From CAWGJC01 sp965276665 (GTDB lineage: Bacteria > Pseudomonadota > Alphaproteobacteria > Acetobacterales > Acetobacteraceae), in NCBI GenBank assembly GCA_965276665.1, contig OZ255620.1, positions 4,278,001 to 4,342,000 on the forward strand: a stretch of 64,000 nucleotides of DNA, in the 5' to 3' direction. The notes beneath the pieces were generated by a model. It was not told the DNA's origin. It was given only the letters and a program-made list of their open reading frames with translations, and made no database searches. The position numbers and the translations under genes are program-made. This document shows positions 33,413 to 41,726 of the stretch, in pieces (the stretch's first letter is position 1; every line of letters starts with the position of its first letter).

Positions 33413-34777
33413 ATGAAAGACGAACGTTCCGCCGCAGCGCGATTTGCCGATGCCGGCATCCGCGGCATCTACACGCTGGAGAATCGCTGGCAGGCCTGGC
33501 TCGACGTGGAAGCGGCGCTGGCCCGCGCGCAGGCCGATCTCGGCATCATTCCGCGCGAGGCCGCCGACAAGATCGCCGCTGTTGCGCATCTGGAGCTGCT
33601 CGACCGCGCGCGCATCGACGAGGCGGCGCGGCGCACCGCCCACACCATCGTGCCGTTGGTCTGGGAATTGTCCCGTGTCGTCGGCGAGCCGGAAGGCGGC
33701 TGGGTCCATTGGGGTGCGACGACGCAGAACATCGTGCAGACCGGCGACCTGCTCGTGCTGCGCCAGGCGCATCGCATCTTCCTCCGCCAGATCGGCTGCA
33801 TTCTCGCGGCCCTCGCAGGCCTCGCCGAGCGCGGGGCGGAGATGGTGATGCCGGCGCGCACGCATGGACAGCAAGCGGTGCCGACGACGTTCGGCCTTAA
33901 GGCCGCGGTCTGGATCGACGAGATCCTGCGGCACGAGGAGCGGCTTCGCCAGGCCGAGCCGCGCGTGTTCGTGGCCATGTTCGGCGGCGCGGCCGGCACC
34001 TTCGCCTCGCTCGGCGCGCAGGGGCCCGCCGTGCAGGACCGCATGGCGGCGCATCTCGACATGACGCCGATGAGCGTGCCGGCGCGCACGATCGGCGATC
34101 ACATGGGCGAGCATATCTGTCTGCTCGGTCTGCTTGCCGCCACAAGCGGGAAGATAGGGCGTGAGATCTATACGCTGATGAAGACCGAGTTCGGCGAGGT
34201 GGAAGAGCCGGTGCCGCCTGGCACCGTCGGCAGTTCGACCATGCCGCAGAAGCGCAACCCGATCCTCTGCCAGGACGTGGTTGCCGCCGCCGCAGAAATT
34301 CGCAGCATCGTGCCGCTCGCGCTGGAAGCGCTGCAGACCGAGCATGAGGCGGACCGCACCACCAGCCTGATGATGCGCGAGGCGCAGTCCCGCGCCTGTA
34401 TCCTTACCGGCGACATGCTCGGCCGCCTGCTCACCCTGCTCGACGGGCTTCATCTCGATGCCGGGCGGATGCGCCGCAACCTCGATCTCAGCGGCGGCCT
34501 GATCATGGCCGAGGCGGTGATGCTGAACCTCGGCGTCACGATCGGCCGGCAGCACGCGCATGATGTGGTCTATGACGCGGCGCAGACCGCCTTCACCGAG
34601 CACCGTTCCTTCGCCGATCTGCTCGAGGCCGATCTGCTCGAGGCCGATCCGCGCGTCGCCGCGCATATGGATCGCGCGGCGATCGACGCGCTCATCGATC
34701 CCGCGGGCTATATCGGCCTTTCCGCCGAGATGGCGCGCGCGGGCGCCACGCGCGCCCGCGCGCGGCGGGACTTATAG
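33413..34777 (+). CDS. Aspartase/fumarase-superfamily lyase (adenylosuccinate lyase / CMLE-like)
   Basis: 454-residue all-helical lyase. The superfamily signature GSSTMPQKRNPIL is intact at about residue 277, and the other conserved parts are WVHWGATTQNIVQTGD and MVMPARTHGQQAVPTTFG. Candidate activities are beta-elimination on adenylosuccinate-like, aspartate-derived or carboxymuconate substrates. It is clearly not the housekeeping purB context, so specificity is left open. The start was set at MKDERSAAAR; a long upstream open frame to 33077 looks non-coding. A 15-bp tandem duplication in the gene (34616-34645) doubles the LLEAD unit. It ends in a 6-bp convergent overlap with the DUF6134 gene. 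Confidence 0.88.
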   Translation: MKDERSAAARFADAGIRGIYTLENRWQAWLDVEAALARAQADLGIIPREAADKIAAVAHLELLDRARIDEAARRTAHTIVPLVWELSRVVGEPEGGWVHWGATTQNIVQTGDLLVLRQAHRIFLRQIGCILAALAGLAERGAEMVMPARTHGQQAVPTTFGLKAAVWIDEILRHEERLRQAEPRVFVAMFGGAAGTFASLGAQGPAVQDRMAAHLDMTPMSVPARTIGDHMGEHICLLGLLAATSGKIGREIYTLMKTEFGEVEEPVPPGTVGSSTMPQKRNPILCQDVVAAAAEIRSIVPLALEALQTEHEADRTTSLMMREAQSRACILTGDMLGRLLTLLDGLHLDAGRMRRNLDLSGGLIMAEAVMLNLGVTIGRQHAHDVVYDAAQTAFTEHRSFADLLEADLLEADPRVAAHMDRAAIDALIDPAGYIGLSAEMARAGATRARARRDL

Positions 34778-35410
34778 GCGCTCGTAGGTGATGATCGATC
34801 CGTCCGGCGCGGTCGCCTGCAGCGCCGCCCAGACATTCTGCTCGTCATACCAATCGACGATCGTCGCACGCCCGTTGAAATCGTAGCGTGTGGCCGGCAC
34901 GCGCGTGCCCTCGGCATCGATCGCGGGATCCGCGCCGCGCGGGGTGACGCGTTCGGGCGCGAGCGTGCCGTCCTGCGGGTCGAACAGTGGCATGCGCACG
35001 ACCTTCTCGTTCCAATGGGTGAACGGGATCGTGTTCTCCGGCAGCAGAAGATGCGGCGAGCCGGTCGCGGTGACGGCGATGCCCGCGGGCCCGCGCCGCG
35101 CCGCCACGGTCAGCGGCGTGCCGTTCTTGTCGGTGCTGGAATCGAGGCTCACAAACGCGTCGTCCTGCCACACCTCATAGGCTTCGTGATGATAGCGGTA
35201 GAACGTGAATGGTCCGAGCCCGACGCGCAGATCGACCAGGATATGCGCGGTGAGCCGCGCACCCTCGCGCCGGAACGCGACGCTGTGGCGGCCGATCTCG
35301 CCGCCATGACGGAGCATACGGAAGGCGAGATCGTCGGGCGTCGTGTGCGCCGGCGTGGTCATCGCGGCCAGCGTCCCAGCGAGTACCGCGCGGCGGCGCA
35401 GTTCCGTCAT
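34772..35410 (-). CDS. DUF6134-like exported protein
   Basis: 212-residue protein with a probable export signal (MTELRRRAVLAGTLAAM...). The mature part is beta-rich: GGEIGRHSVAFRREGARLTA, GLGPFTFYRYHHEAYEVWQD, YDFNGRATIVDWYDEQNVW. This pattern is the family of periplasmic proteins found beside cyclopropane-fatty-acid genes and annotated DUF6134. Biochemical role unknown; a lipocalin-like lipid-binding barrel would fit the cluster, but that is a guess. Its ATG overlaps the stop of cfa (ATGA), making it the last gene of the four-gene minus-strand operon. Confidence 0.75.
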   Translation of the reverse strand: MTELRRRAVLAGTLAAMTTPAHTTPDDLAFRMLRHGGEIGRHSVAFRREGARLTAHILVDLRVGLGPFTFYRYHHEAYEVWQDDAFVSLDSSTDKNGTPLTVAARRGPAGIAVTATGSPHLLLPENTIPFTHWNEKVVRMPLFDPQDGTLAPERVTPRGADPAIDAEGTRVPATRYDFNGRATIVDWYDEQNVWAALQATAPDGSIITYERL

Positions 35411-36642
35411 TGCGATGCGTGCGCCACGCGATACAAGCCGACATCGAGCGCGCCGGTGCGGAATCCGGCCTCGCAATAGGCGAAGTAATAGCGCCATTTG
35501 CGCCGAAACGCCTCGTCGAAACCCTGCCGCCGCAAGACCGGCCATGCGCGTTCGAAGCGCTCGCTCCAGGCGGCGAGCGTGGCCGCGTAATCGGCGCCGA
35601 AGAGCTGGATCTGCGACAGGGCGAGCCCGGCCGCAGCGGCGCGTTCGGCCAGCGCCGTGCGGGTCGGCAGCATGCCGCCCGGAAATACATAGGTCTGGAT
35701 GAAATCCGGCTGCCGCACGTAGGCGTCGAACCGCGCCTCGGCAATGGTGATGACCTGCAGGATCGCATGGCCGGAGGCGGCGAGACGGGCGCGGAGCGCG
35801 GAGAAGAACACCCGCCAGTAGCGCATGCCCACCGCCTCGAACATCTCGATCGAGACGATCCGGTCGTAGATGCCGTTCACGTCGCGATAATCCTCGAGCG
35901 CGACGCAGGTACGCGCGTCGAGCCCGACCTTGCGGAGGCGGGTGCGGGCGAATTCGGCCTGCGCGGGCGAGAGCGTGAGCCCGAGCACATGCGCGCAGCG
36001 CTCGCCCGCGATCCGTTCCATCAGCCCGCCCCAGCCGCAGCCGATTTCGAGGACATGCTGTCCCGCTTTTACCTCGAGCAGGGCGAGCACGCGATCCTGC
36101 TTGGCGAGCTGCGCCGCTTCCAGCGAGAGGCCCGGCCGGTCGTAGAGCGCGGCGGAATAGCTCATCCCGGCATCGAGCCACGCGGCGTAGAACGCGTTGC
36201 CGAGATCGTAATGCGCGCGGATGTTGCGCCGACTTCCGCGCCGCGTATTGGCGTTCGCCGCATGGACGAGCCGCGTCAGCAGCCGGGACACGATTCCGGG
36301 CTTGAGCGCGTCGAGCAGATCGGCGTTCTGTGCGGCGAGTGTCAGCAGCGCCACGAGATCCGGGCTCGTCCAGTCGCCGGAGATGAAGGTCTCGGCGAAA
36401 CCGAGATCGCCTTGGAGCAGCAGCCGGATGATCGGACGCCAGCGACGCAGCGTCAGCACGGCATGCGGCCCAGGCGCGCGGCCGGCATGGTGCAGCACGC
36501 TCCGGTCCGGCAAGGTCAGCGTGAGTGCGCCGTGTTCCAATCCCTCGACCAGCCGTGCGAGATGCGCGCGCAGCCGGCGGGTGATCGGTCCGGCGAGGGA
36601 GAGCCGCGCGGGTACGAGGCCAGGTGAGATCTGGTCGCTCAT
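35407..36642 (-). CDS. cfa: Cyclopropane-fatty-acyl-phospholipid synthase
   Basis: 411-residue SAM-dependent enzyme acting on unsaturated acyl chains of membrane phospholipids. N-terminal lipid-binding domain (about 1-130) ends FAETFISGDWTSPDL. The catalytic domain begins NIRAHYDLGNAFYAAWLD, with SAM motif VLEIGCGWGGLMERIA, the active-site segment SIEMFEAVGMRYWRVFFS and YVFPGGMLPTRTAL. It normally forms cyclopropane or 10-methyl/methylene acyl chains. It overlaps both neighbours by four bases. The neighbours DUF1365 and FAD oxidoreductase are the usual partners in alphaproteobacteria. Confidence 0.93.
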   Translation of the reverse strand: MSDQISPGLVPARLSLAGPITRRLRAHLARLVEGLEHGALTLTLPDRSVLHHAGRAPGPHAVLTLRRWRPIIRLLLQGDLGFAETFISGDWTSPDLVALLTLAAQNADLLDALKPGIVSRLLTRLVHAANANTRRGSRRNIRAHYDLGNAFYAAWLDAGMSYSAALYDRPGLSLEAAQLAKQDRVLALLEVKAGQHVLEIGCGWGGLMERIAGERCAHVLGLTLSPAQAEFARTRLRKVGLDARTCVALEDYRDVNGIYDRIVSIEMFEAVGMRYWRVFFSALRARLAASGHAILQVITIAEARFDAYVRQPDFIQTYVFPGGMLPTRTALAERAAAAGLALSQIQLFGADYAATLAAWSERFERAWPVLRRQGFDEAFRRKWRYYFAYCEAGFRTGALDVGLYRVAHASQ

Positions 36643-37409
36643 CCGCCGACGATTCCGGGTGAGACGGCGTGCCCCGGCGGAGCGGGGCGCGGGTGCAGCC
36701 GCGCCCCTTTCCACCAGAGCAGCGCGCCGTGGAGGTGAATGGCGCCGAGCACGCGCAGGCCTTGCAGCGGCGAGCGCAGCGCGGCCAGCAGCAGCGCGCG
36801 ATCGGTGATCTCCCGCCTTTCGCCGGTCATCACCGCGCGGATCAGCACGCGTTCGGCATCCGCGCCCTCGATCGCGACGGTGAGGCGCTCCCCGGCGCGG
36901 ATGATGCGGAAGCGATAGGTCATGCCCATCGGCATGAAGGGCGAGACGTAGAAGCATTTCTCCGCGCGGTGCGCGAGCATGCGCGCCTCACGTGCCGCCA
37001 CCGCGTAGCAGTGCTTCTGGCCGAACGTGTTGCGCACCTCGTAGAGAATCGCCGCGAGATTGTCGTCCGCATCGTGGCAGAAATAGACGCTGAGCGGGTT
37101 GAAGCCACGCCCCAGCAGCCGGGGCATGCAGAGCAGCAGAATGCGCCCGGATGGCGCCGCGATCCCGGCTTCCTGCAGCCGTGCGCGCACCCAGGATGCG
37201 AGCCCGCTCGCGCGTCCGTCGCCGTGATCGGCCTCGCGGAAGCTGACGAGATTGGCGCGGCCGATCGAGAAGAACCGCAAGCCGCGCGCGAGCGTGGGCA
37301 GCGTGTCGAGATCGAGCAGCAGCGAGACGATGCGCGCGCGCAGCCGGTGCGCCTGCGGGTGCAGGCGGCGATGTGTCACCATCATGCCGTAGAGGCCGGT
37401 CCGCATCAT
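36639..37409 (-). CDS. DUF1365 family protein
   Basis: 256-residue soluble protein of the DUF1365 family. Conserved stretches: HRRLHPQAHRLRARIVSLLL, LLCMPRLLGRGFNPLSVYF, AILYEVRNTFGQKHCYAV, EKCFYVSPFMPMGMTYRF. The function is unknown, but the gene nearly always travels with an FAD amine-oxidase-like protein and a CFA synthase. In several bacteria this set is induced by singlet oxygen and linked to methylated or furan-containing fatty acids. Start and stop both overlap neighbours by four bases, so it is the middle of a coupled operon. Confidence 0.9.
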   Translation of the reverse strand: MMRTGLYGMMVTHRRLHPQAHRLRARIVSLLLDLDTLPTLARGLRFFSIGRANLVSFREADHGDGRASGLASWVRARLQEAGIAAPSGRILLLCMPRLLGRGFNPLSVYFCHDADDNLAAILYEVRNTFGQKHCYAVAAREARMLAHRAEKCFYVSPFMPMGMTYRFRIIRAGERLTVAIEGADAERVLIRAVMTGERREITDRALLLAALRSPLQGLRVLGAIHLHGALLWWKGARLHPRPAPPGHAVSPGIVGG

Positions 37410-38791
37410 GGGGCGGCGATAAATTCTGTGAGCGCGGGGCCAGGCAGGCGGCCGGATTCAACCGCCACGGACCAGGGGCGCCGAACGCCGCCGAGCGCAT
37501 CAGCCACCGCGAGCCCCGTCTGCAGCCCGTCCTCATGGAATCCCGAGCCGAGCCAGGCCCCGGCGAACCACAGCCCGGCTTCACCCTGCATCGACCAGAG
37601 CGCACGCTGGGCGGCGAGCGCCCCCGCATCGAACAGCGGATGCGCGTAGCTCTCCTCCCGGAGCGTCAGCAGCGGATCCGGCGCGCGCGTCGGGTTGAGC
37701 GTGACGAAGAGCGGCCGCTCCGAATGCAGCGATTGCAGCCGGTTCATCCAGTAGGTCACGCAGGGCGGCGCGAGGCCGGGCTCGGAAGCGCCGATCACGT
37801 TCCAGGACGACCAGGCGGCGCGTCGCTGCGGCATCAGCGTCGCATCCTGGTGCAGCACGGCGTGGTTCTGCGTGGTGCGGAAGGCGGCGAGGGTGCGGCG
37901 CAGCGCCGTCGGCGCGGAGGGCAGAAGCGCCAGCGCATCCGGCGCGTGGCAGGCGAGCACCACCGCATCGTAGCGCCTGGTTTCGCCGTCACTGTCGGTG
38001 ATGCGCACGCCGTCATGTCCCGGCATCACCAGCCGGGCTGCGCTCCCGGCCCGGATGGTCTCGATGCCGGCGGCGAGGCGGCGCACATATTCCTGCGAGC
38101 CGCCGACAATCGTGCGCCATTCTGGCCGGTCCCGAACCTGCAGCAGACCGTGATTGTCGCAGAAACGCAGAAAGGCGCGCGCCGGGTAGTCGCGCACCGC
38201 GCCGGTCGGGCAGGACCAGATCGCGGCCGCCATCGGCAGCAGGTGGTCGCGCGCCATCACGCGAAAATCACCTTCTGTATCGAGAAATTCACCGAGAGTT
38301 GTCGCCTCGCTGACGCCGTCGAGCCGCTCGCGCGCCATGCGGTAGAAGCGTAGCAGCTCGGCGAGCATGCGCCAGAAACGCGGCCGAGCCAGGTTGCTTC
38401 GTTGCGCGAACAGGCCGCGCAGATCGGTGCCGGCATATTCCAGCCGGCCCTCGTCGAGCGAAACCGCGAAGGACATGTCGGTCCCGATCGTCTCCACGCC
38501 CAGATGGCCGAGCAGGGCATGCAGGTTCGGATAGGCCGGCACGTTATAGACGATGAAGCCGGTATCGACGGGGATTCCAGCGTCCTGCACCGTGTTGCTG
38601 TGGCCGCCGAGCCTGGTGTCGCGCTCGTAGAGCGTCACCGCCCGGCGCGGCGCCAGCGACCACGCGCAGGAAAGCCCGGAGATGCCGCTGCCGATGACGG
38701 CGACGTTTCCCGCGCGATTGAAGGCGGCGTGTCGATCGCCAGTCGCATCCGAACCGCCCCCTGCGGCGTAATGGCCTCGTGCCCGAATCAT
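37406..38791 (-). CDS. FAD-dependent oxidoreductase (amine-oxidase-like fold)
   Basis: 461-residue flavoprotein. The dinucleotide-binding motif NVAVIGSGISGLSCAWSL begins at about residue 28, followed by YERDTRLGGHSNTV and DTGFIVYNVPAYPNLH. The C-terminal FAD segment is LWFAGAWLGSGFHEDGLQTG. This is the partner of DUF1365/CFA clusters and might desaturate or reduce acyl chains modified by Cfa (compare the FAD subunit TmsA in 10-methylstearate synthesis). Only one ATG is available in frame at the N terminus, and the 27 residues before the FAD motif are low in conservation. The putative ECF promoter places the transcript start on or next to this ATG. Confidence 0.88.
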   Translation of the reverse strand: MIRARGHYAAGGGSDATGDRHAAFNRAGNVAVIGSGISGLSCAWSLAPRRAVTLYERDTRLGGHSNTVQDAGIPVDTGFIVYNVPAYPNLHALLGHLGVETIGTDMSFAVSLDEGRLEYAGTDLRGLFAQRSNLARPRFWRMLAELLRFYRMARERLDGVSEATTLGEFLDTEGDFRVMARDHLLPMAAAIWSCPTGAVRDYPARAFLRFCDNHGLLQVRDRPEWRTIVGGSQEYVRRLAAGIETIRAGSAARLVMPGHDGVRITDSDGETRRYDAVVLACHAPDALALLPSAPTALRRTLAAFRTTQNHAVLHQDATLMPQRRAAWSSWNVIGASEPGLAPPCVTYWMNRLQSLHSERPLFVTLNPTRAPDPLLTLREESYAHPLFDAGALAAQRALWSMQGEAGLWFAGAWLGSGFHEDGLQTGLAVADALGGVRRPWSVAVESGRLPGPALTEFIAAP

Positions 38792-38797
38792 GCCCAC

Positions 38798-38825
38798 TCT
38801 ACGCTTGGCGCGCTTCGGCGGATGA
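38798..38825 (-). promoter_or_regulatory. Candidate ECF11 (RpoE/ChrR-type) promoter
   Basis: On the minus strand, TCATCC (38825-38820) and CGTAGA (38803-38798) are separated by 16 bp. The ECF11 consensus in Rhodobacter is TGATCC-N16-CGTAA(G/A). The predicted transcription start, about 6-7 bp after the -10, falls at the ATG of the FAD oxidoreductase (38791), so the transcript would be leaderless. Inference from pattern only. Confidence 0.5.
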
Positions 38826-38861
38826 CAAGGGTTGCAACAAATATGCGCATGAGCTCCGAGC

Positions 38862-39740
38862 GTGACTGACCGGCCGCCGGACGCTTCCGGCCATCCATCG
38901 CGGCGGCGCATCTGCACCCAGCTGGCCGGTCTCGGCAGCCTGGTGGTCGCCGGCTGCACGCCATTGCAAGCCTTGAACGGACTCGCGCCGAACCGCCTGG
39001 CGGAGGCCGGCATCGCCTATGGGCCGGATCCGCGACAGCGCCTCGATGTCTATCGTCCAAAGGGTCAGGGGCCATTTCCGGTCGCGATGTTCGTCTATGG
39101 CGGCAGCTGGGAATTCGGCGATCGCGCGATGTATCGCTTCGTCGGGGCTGCGCTGGCGGCGGCGGGGTTTCTCACAATCATCCCCGATTACCGGCTCTAC
39201 CCCGAGATTCGCTACCCGGATTTCCTGCAGGATTGCGCGCTCGCCTTTGCCTGGACGCGGCGGGAGACGCCGGGATTGGGCGGTGGAACGGAGCGCGCCT
39301 GGCTGATCGGGCATTCTGCCGGCGCCTACAACGTCGCGATGCTGACGCTCGACCCGCGCTGGCTCGCGGGCGCCGGGCTTTCAACCGCCGCGGATCTGCG
39401 CGGCACGGTGGCGCTCGCGGGGCCGTATGATTTCCTGCCGATCCGCAGCCCGACGCTGCGGCTAATCTTCGCGCCGGCGGTGCCGGCCACCGAGAGCCAG
39501 CCGATCGACCATGTAGACGGCCGGGCCCCGCCGATGCTGCTGCTCGCCGGACGCAGCGACCGGACGGTCGATCCCGGCAACACCACGCGGCTCGCGGCGC
39601 GCATCCGCGCCGCCGGCGGCCTGGTGCAGGAGCGTCTCTATTCCGGCGTCGACCATCGCACGATCATCGGCGCGTTCGGGCCGCCTTTCGGGTTCCTCGC
39701 GCCGAGCCTGCGCGACAGCCTCGCCTTCATGCGGGGCTAG
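38862..39740 (+). CDS. Alpha/beta hydrolase, lipoprotein-type, BD-FAE/kynurenine formamidase-like
   Basis: 292-residue hydrolase. The N terminus SRRRICTQLAGLGSLVVAGC looks like a twin-arginine lipoprotein signal with Cys near residue 27. Oxyanion region VAMFVYGGSWEFGDR, nucleophile elbow LIGHSAGAYNVAM, acid in AGRSDRTVDPGNT and catalytic His in YSGVDHRTIIGAFG. The start is GTG at 38862. It is divergent from the FAD oxidoreductase (70-bp spacer) and may belong to the same lipid regulon, releasing or exchanging acyl groups at the membrane. Its stop codon TAG is part of the CTAG end of the 108-bp repeat. Confidence 0.85.
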   Translation: MTDRPPDASGHPSRRRICTQLAGLGSLVVAGCTPLQALNGLAPNRLAEAGIAYGPDPRQRLDVYRPKGQGPFPVAMFVYGGSWEFGDRAMYRFVGAALAAAGFLTIIPDYRLYPEIRYPDFLQDCALAFAWTRRETPGLGGGTERAWLIGHSAGAYNVAMLTLDPRWLAGAGLSTAADLRGTVALAGPYDFLPIRSPTLRLIFAPAVPATESQPIDHVDGRAPPMLLLAGRSDRTVDPGNTTRLAARIRAAGGLVQERLYSGVDHRTIIGAFGPPFGFLAPSLRDSLAFMRG

Positions 39741-39843
39741 AGCGTGTTCCGTTCGCATTCGCTCACTTTACAGGCTCTACCTGTTTGTTTTGGCGAGCCT
39801 CTTTATCCGCTCGAACGATCCCGTTCGAACGGATGGCGCTCTG
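39737..39843 (+). repeat. 108-bp MITE-like repeat, copy B
   Basis: Same element as 5641-5748 in opposite orientation. The first CTAG contributes the TAG stop of the alpha/beta hydrolase, and the far end CGGATGGCGCTCTG contains the ATG at 39833 used for the DUF1295 gene. Compared with copy A, the terminal GCTCTAG has become GCTCTGG. The central GTTCGAAC-type hairpin is present. Confidence 0.75.
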
Positions 39844-40648
39844 GGCGATGACGCTCCTCCTGCTCTGGCTCGCGGTTCTGGTGGTGCTCACCATGGTGAT
39901 GATTTGCGCCTGGGCGGTGCAGCGCCATGTCCGCAATGCCGGCTGGATCGACGTGTTCTGGACTTATGGCACCGGCGCCGCCGGCGTGATCTGTGCGCTG
40001 GCGGCGGGCGGCGCGCCGGGCCGGCGCGTGCTGGTCGCGGTGCTGGTCGGCGCCTGGTCGCTGCGGCTCGGCACCTATATCGCGCGCCGCGTCGCGCGCT
40101 CGGAGAGCGAGGATGTGCGCTATCGCCGCTTTCGCAAGGAATGGGGCGCCGACTATCAGGCGCGCATGGCACGCTTCGTCATCGTGCAGGGACCGATCGC
40201 CGCGGTGATGGCGGCTGGCCCCTTGCTCGCCGCGCATGCCCACGCGCCGTTCCCCAATGTCGCCGATGGCCTCGGCGTCGCGCTCTATGCCGGCGGCCTG
40301 GTGATCGAGGCTCTGGCCGACTGGCAGATGCGGCGGTTTCGCGCGGCCTCGCGCGGCGTGTGCGATCGCGGGCTGTGGCGTGTGTCCCGCCATCCGAACT
40401 ACGTCGGCGAATGGGTGCTGTGGTGCGCGTATCCGGTGATCGCGATCGGCGCCGGCGGCTGGCCCGGGATGCTGGCGCTCGGCGCGCCGGCGACGATCTT
40501 CTGGCTGCTCGTCTATGTCTCCGGCATCCCGCCGCTGGAGCGCGAGATGCTGGCCTCGCGCGGGGATGCGTATCGCATCTATCAGCGCCGGGTCGCGGCC
40601 TTCCTGCCGGGATTCCCGAGCCCGACCATCACCGACGATCAAGAATGA
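39833..40648 (+). CDS. DUF1295 family integral membrane protein
   Basis: About 271-residue polytopic protein related to the steroid 5-alpha-reductase/isoprenylcysteine methyltransferase fold. Membrane helices include TLLLLWLAVLVVLTMVMICA and PGMLALGAPATIFWLLVYVS. Family residues near the C terminus are GLWRVSRHPNYVGEWVLWC and GIPPLEREMLASRGDAYRIY. DUF1295 proteins in CFA clusters are probable NADPH- or flavin-linked reductases of modified acyl chains. The start is uncertain: ATG at 39833 lies inside the MITE-like repeat, and ATG at 39848 lies just after it; neither has a good ribosome site. The cfa-like gene follows after 22 bp. Confidence 0.85.
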   Translation: MALWAMTLLLLWLAVLVVLTMVMICAWAVQRHVRNAGWIDVFWTYGTGAAGVICALAAGGAPGRRVLVAVLVGAWSLRLGTYIARRVARSESEDVRYRRFRKEWGADYQARMARFVIVQGPIAAVMAAGPLLAAHAHAPFPNVADGLGVALYAGGLVIEALADWQMRRFRAASRGVCDRGLWRVSRHPNYVGEWVLWCAYPVIAIGAGGWPGMLALGAPATIFWLLVYVSGIPPLEREMLASRGDAYRIYQRRVAAFLPGFPSPTITDDQE

Positions 40649-40670
40649 GGACAGCCTGCGTGAGGACAGA

Positions 40671-41726
40671 ATGATGCTGCTCGCCGCCGCCGCCCGCGCC
40701 TTTGAGCGCGCAGCTTTGCCGGATGCCGCGTCGCGTCTCGCGATCGCGGCACTGGTCGGTCGAACCGGGCGGCGTCTCGATCGCGCCGGACCTGCCACCG
40801 ATGCGACGTTCGTGGCCGGGATGGATGACTTCCCGATCGCCGCGCATACCGACCGGGCGAACGAGCAGCATTACGAGCTGCCGCCGGAATTCTTCGCGCT
40901 GATGCTCGGCCCCCGTCGGAAATACTCGTCCTGCTTCTACGAGACGCCCGAAACCATGCTCGCCGAGGCCGAGGAGGCGGCGCTCCTCCTGACCGCCTCG
41001 CATGCCGGCCTCGCGGACGGGCAGAGCGTGCTCGAGCTCGGCTGCGGCTGGGGTTCGCTCAGCCTTTGGATGGCGGAGCGCTATCCGCATGCGCGCATCA
41101 CCGCGGTGTCGAACGCCGCCCCGCAGCGCCGGCATATCGAGGCGGAGGCGCAGGCGCGTGGCCTCGGCAATCTGCGCGTCGTCACCGCCGACATGAACGA
41201 TTTCACGCCCGATGCGAGATTCGACCGCATCGTCTCGGTCGAGATGTTCGAGCATATGGCGAACTGGCGCGCGCTGCTCGGCCGGGCGCGCGACTGGCTG
41301 GAACCGACGGGCGCGCTCTTTCTGCACGTCTTCACCCATCGGAGCGCGCCTTATCGGTTCGACGTCGCCGACCGCTCGGACTGGATCGCGCAGCATTTCT
41401 TCACCGGCGGGCTGATGCCGAGCCATGGGTTGATCGAGCATTTCCCCGATCTGTTCCGCGTCGAGGAGAGTTGGCGCTGGAACGGCATGCATTACGCCCG
41501 CACGGCGCGCGACTGGCTGCGGCGGCTCGATGCAAACCACGATGCGGCTTTCGCGATCCTGTGCGACGCCTACGGTCGCGACGCGCTGCTCTGGCAACGA
41601 CGCTGGCGGCTGTTCCTGCTCGCGACGGAAGGCCTTTTCGGTCACGATCAGGGACGCCAATGGGGCGTCAGCCATTACCGGCTGGCGGCGGCCGACCCTA
41701 ACAAACCTAACGGTAAGCCACGTTAA
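40671..41726 (+). CDS. Cyclopropane-fatty-acid-synthase-like SAM methyltransferase
   Basis: 351-residue second CFA-type enzyme, clearly different from the cfa at 35407. It lacks the full N-terminal lipid domain. It begins with a short helix, then ANEQHYELPPEFFALMLG, SSCFYETPETMLAEAE, SAM loop VLELGCGWGSLSLWMAERYP, ITAVSNAAPQRRHI, and SVEMFEHMANWRALL. This subgroup (also called coclaurine N-methyltransferase-like) often sits with DUF1295 and DUF2177. The start at 40671 follows GAGGACAG. It is the likely methylase for a branched or furan fatty-acid route. It converges with the DUF2177 gene with a 4-bp overlap of stops. Confidence 0.87.
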   Translation: MMLLAAAARAFERAALPDAASRLAIAALVGRTGRRLDRAGPATDATFVAGMDDFPIAAHTDRANEQHYELPPEFFALMLGPRRKYSSCFYETPETMLAEAEEAALLLTASHAGLADGQSVLELGCGWGSLSLWMAERYPHARITAVSNAAPQRRHIEAEAQARGLGNLRVVTADMNDFTPDARFDRIVSVEMFEHMANWRALLGRARDWLEPTGALFLHVFTHRSAPYRFDVADRSDWIAQHFFTGGLMPSHGLIEHFPDLFRVEESWRWNGMHYARTARDWLRRLDANHDAAFAILCDAYGRDALLWQRRWRLFLLATEGLFGHDQGRQWGVSHYRLAAADPNKPNGKPR

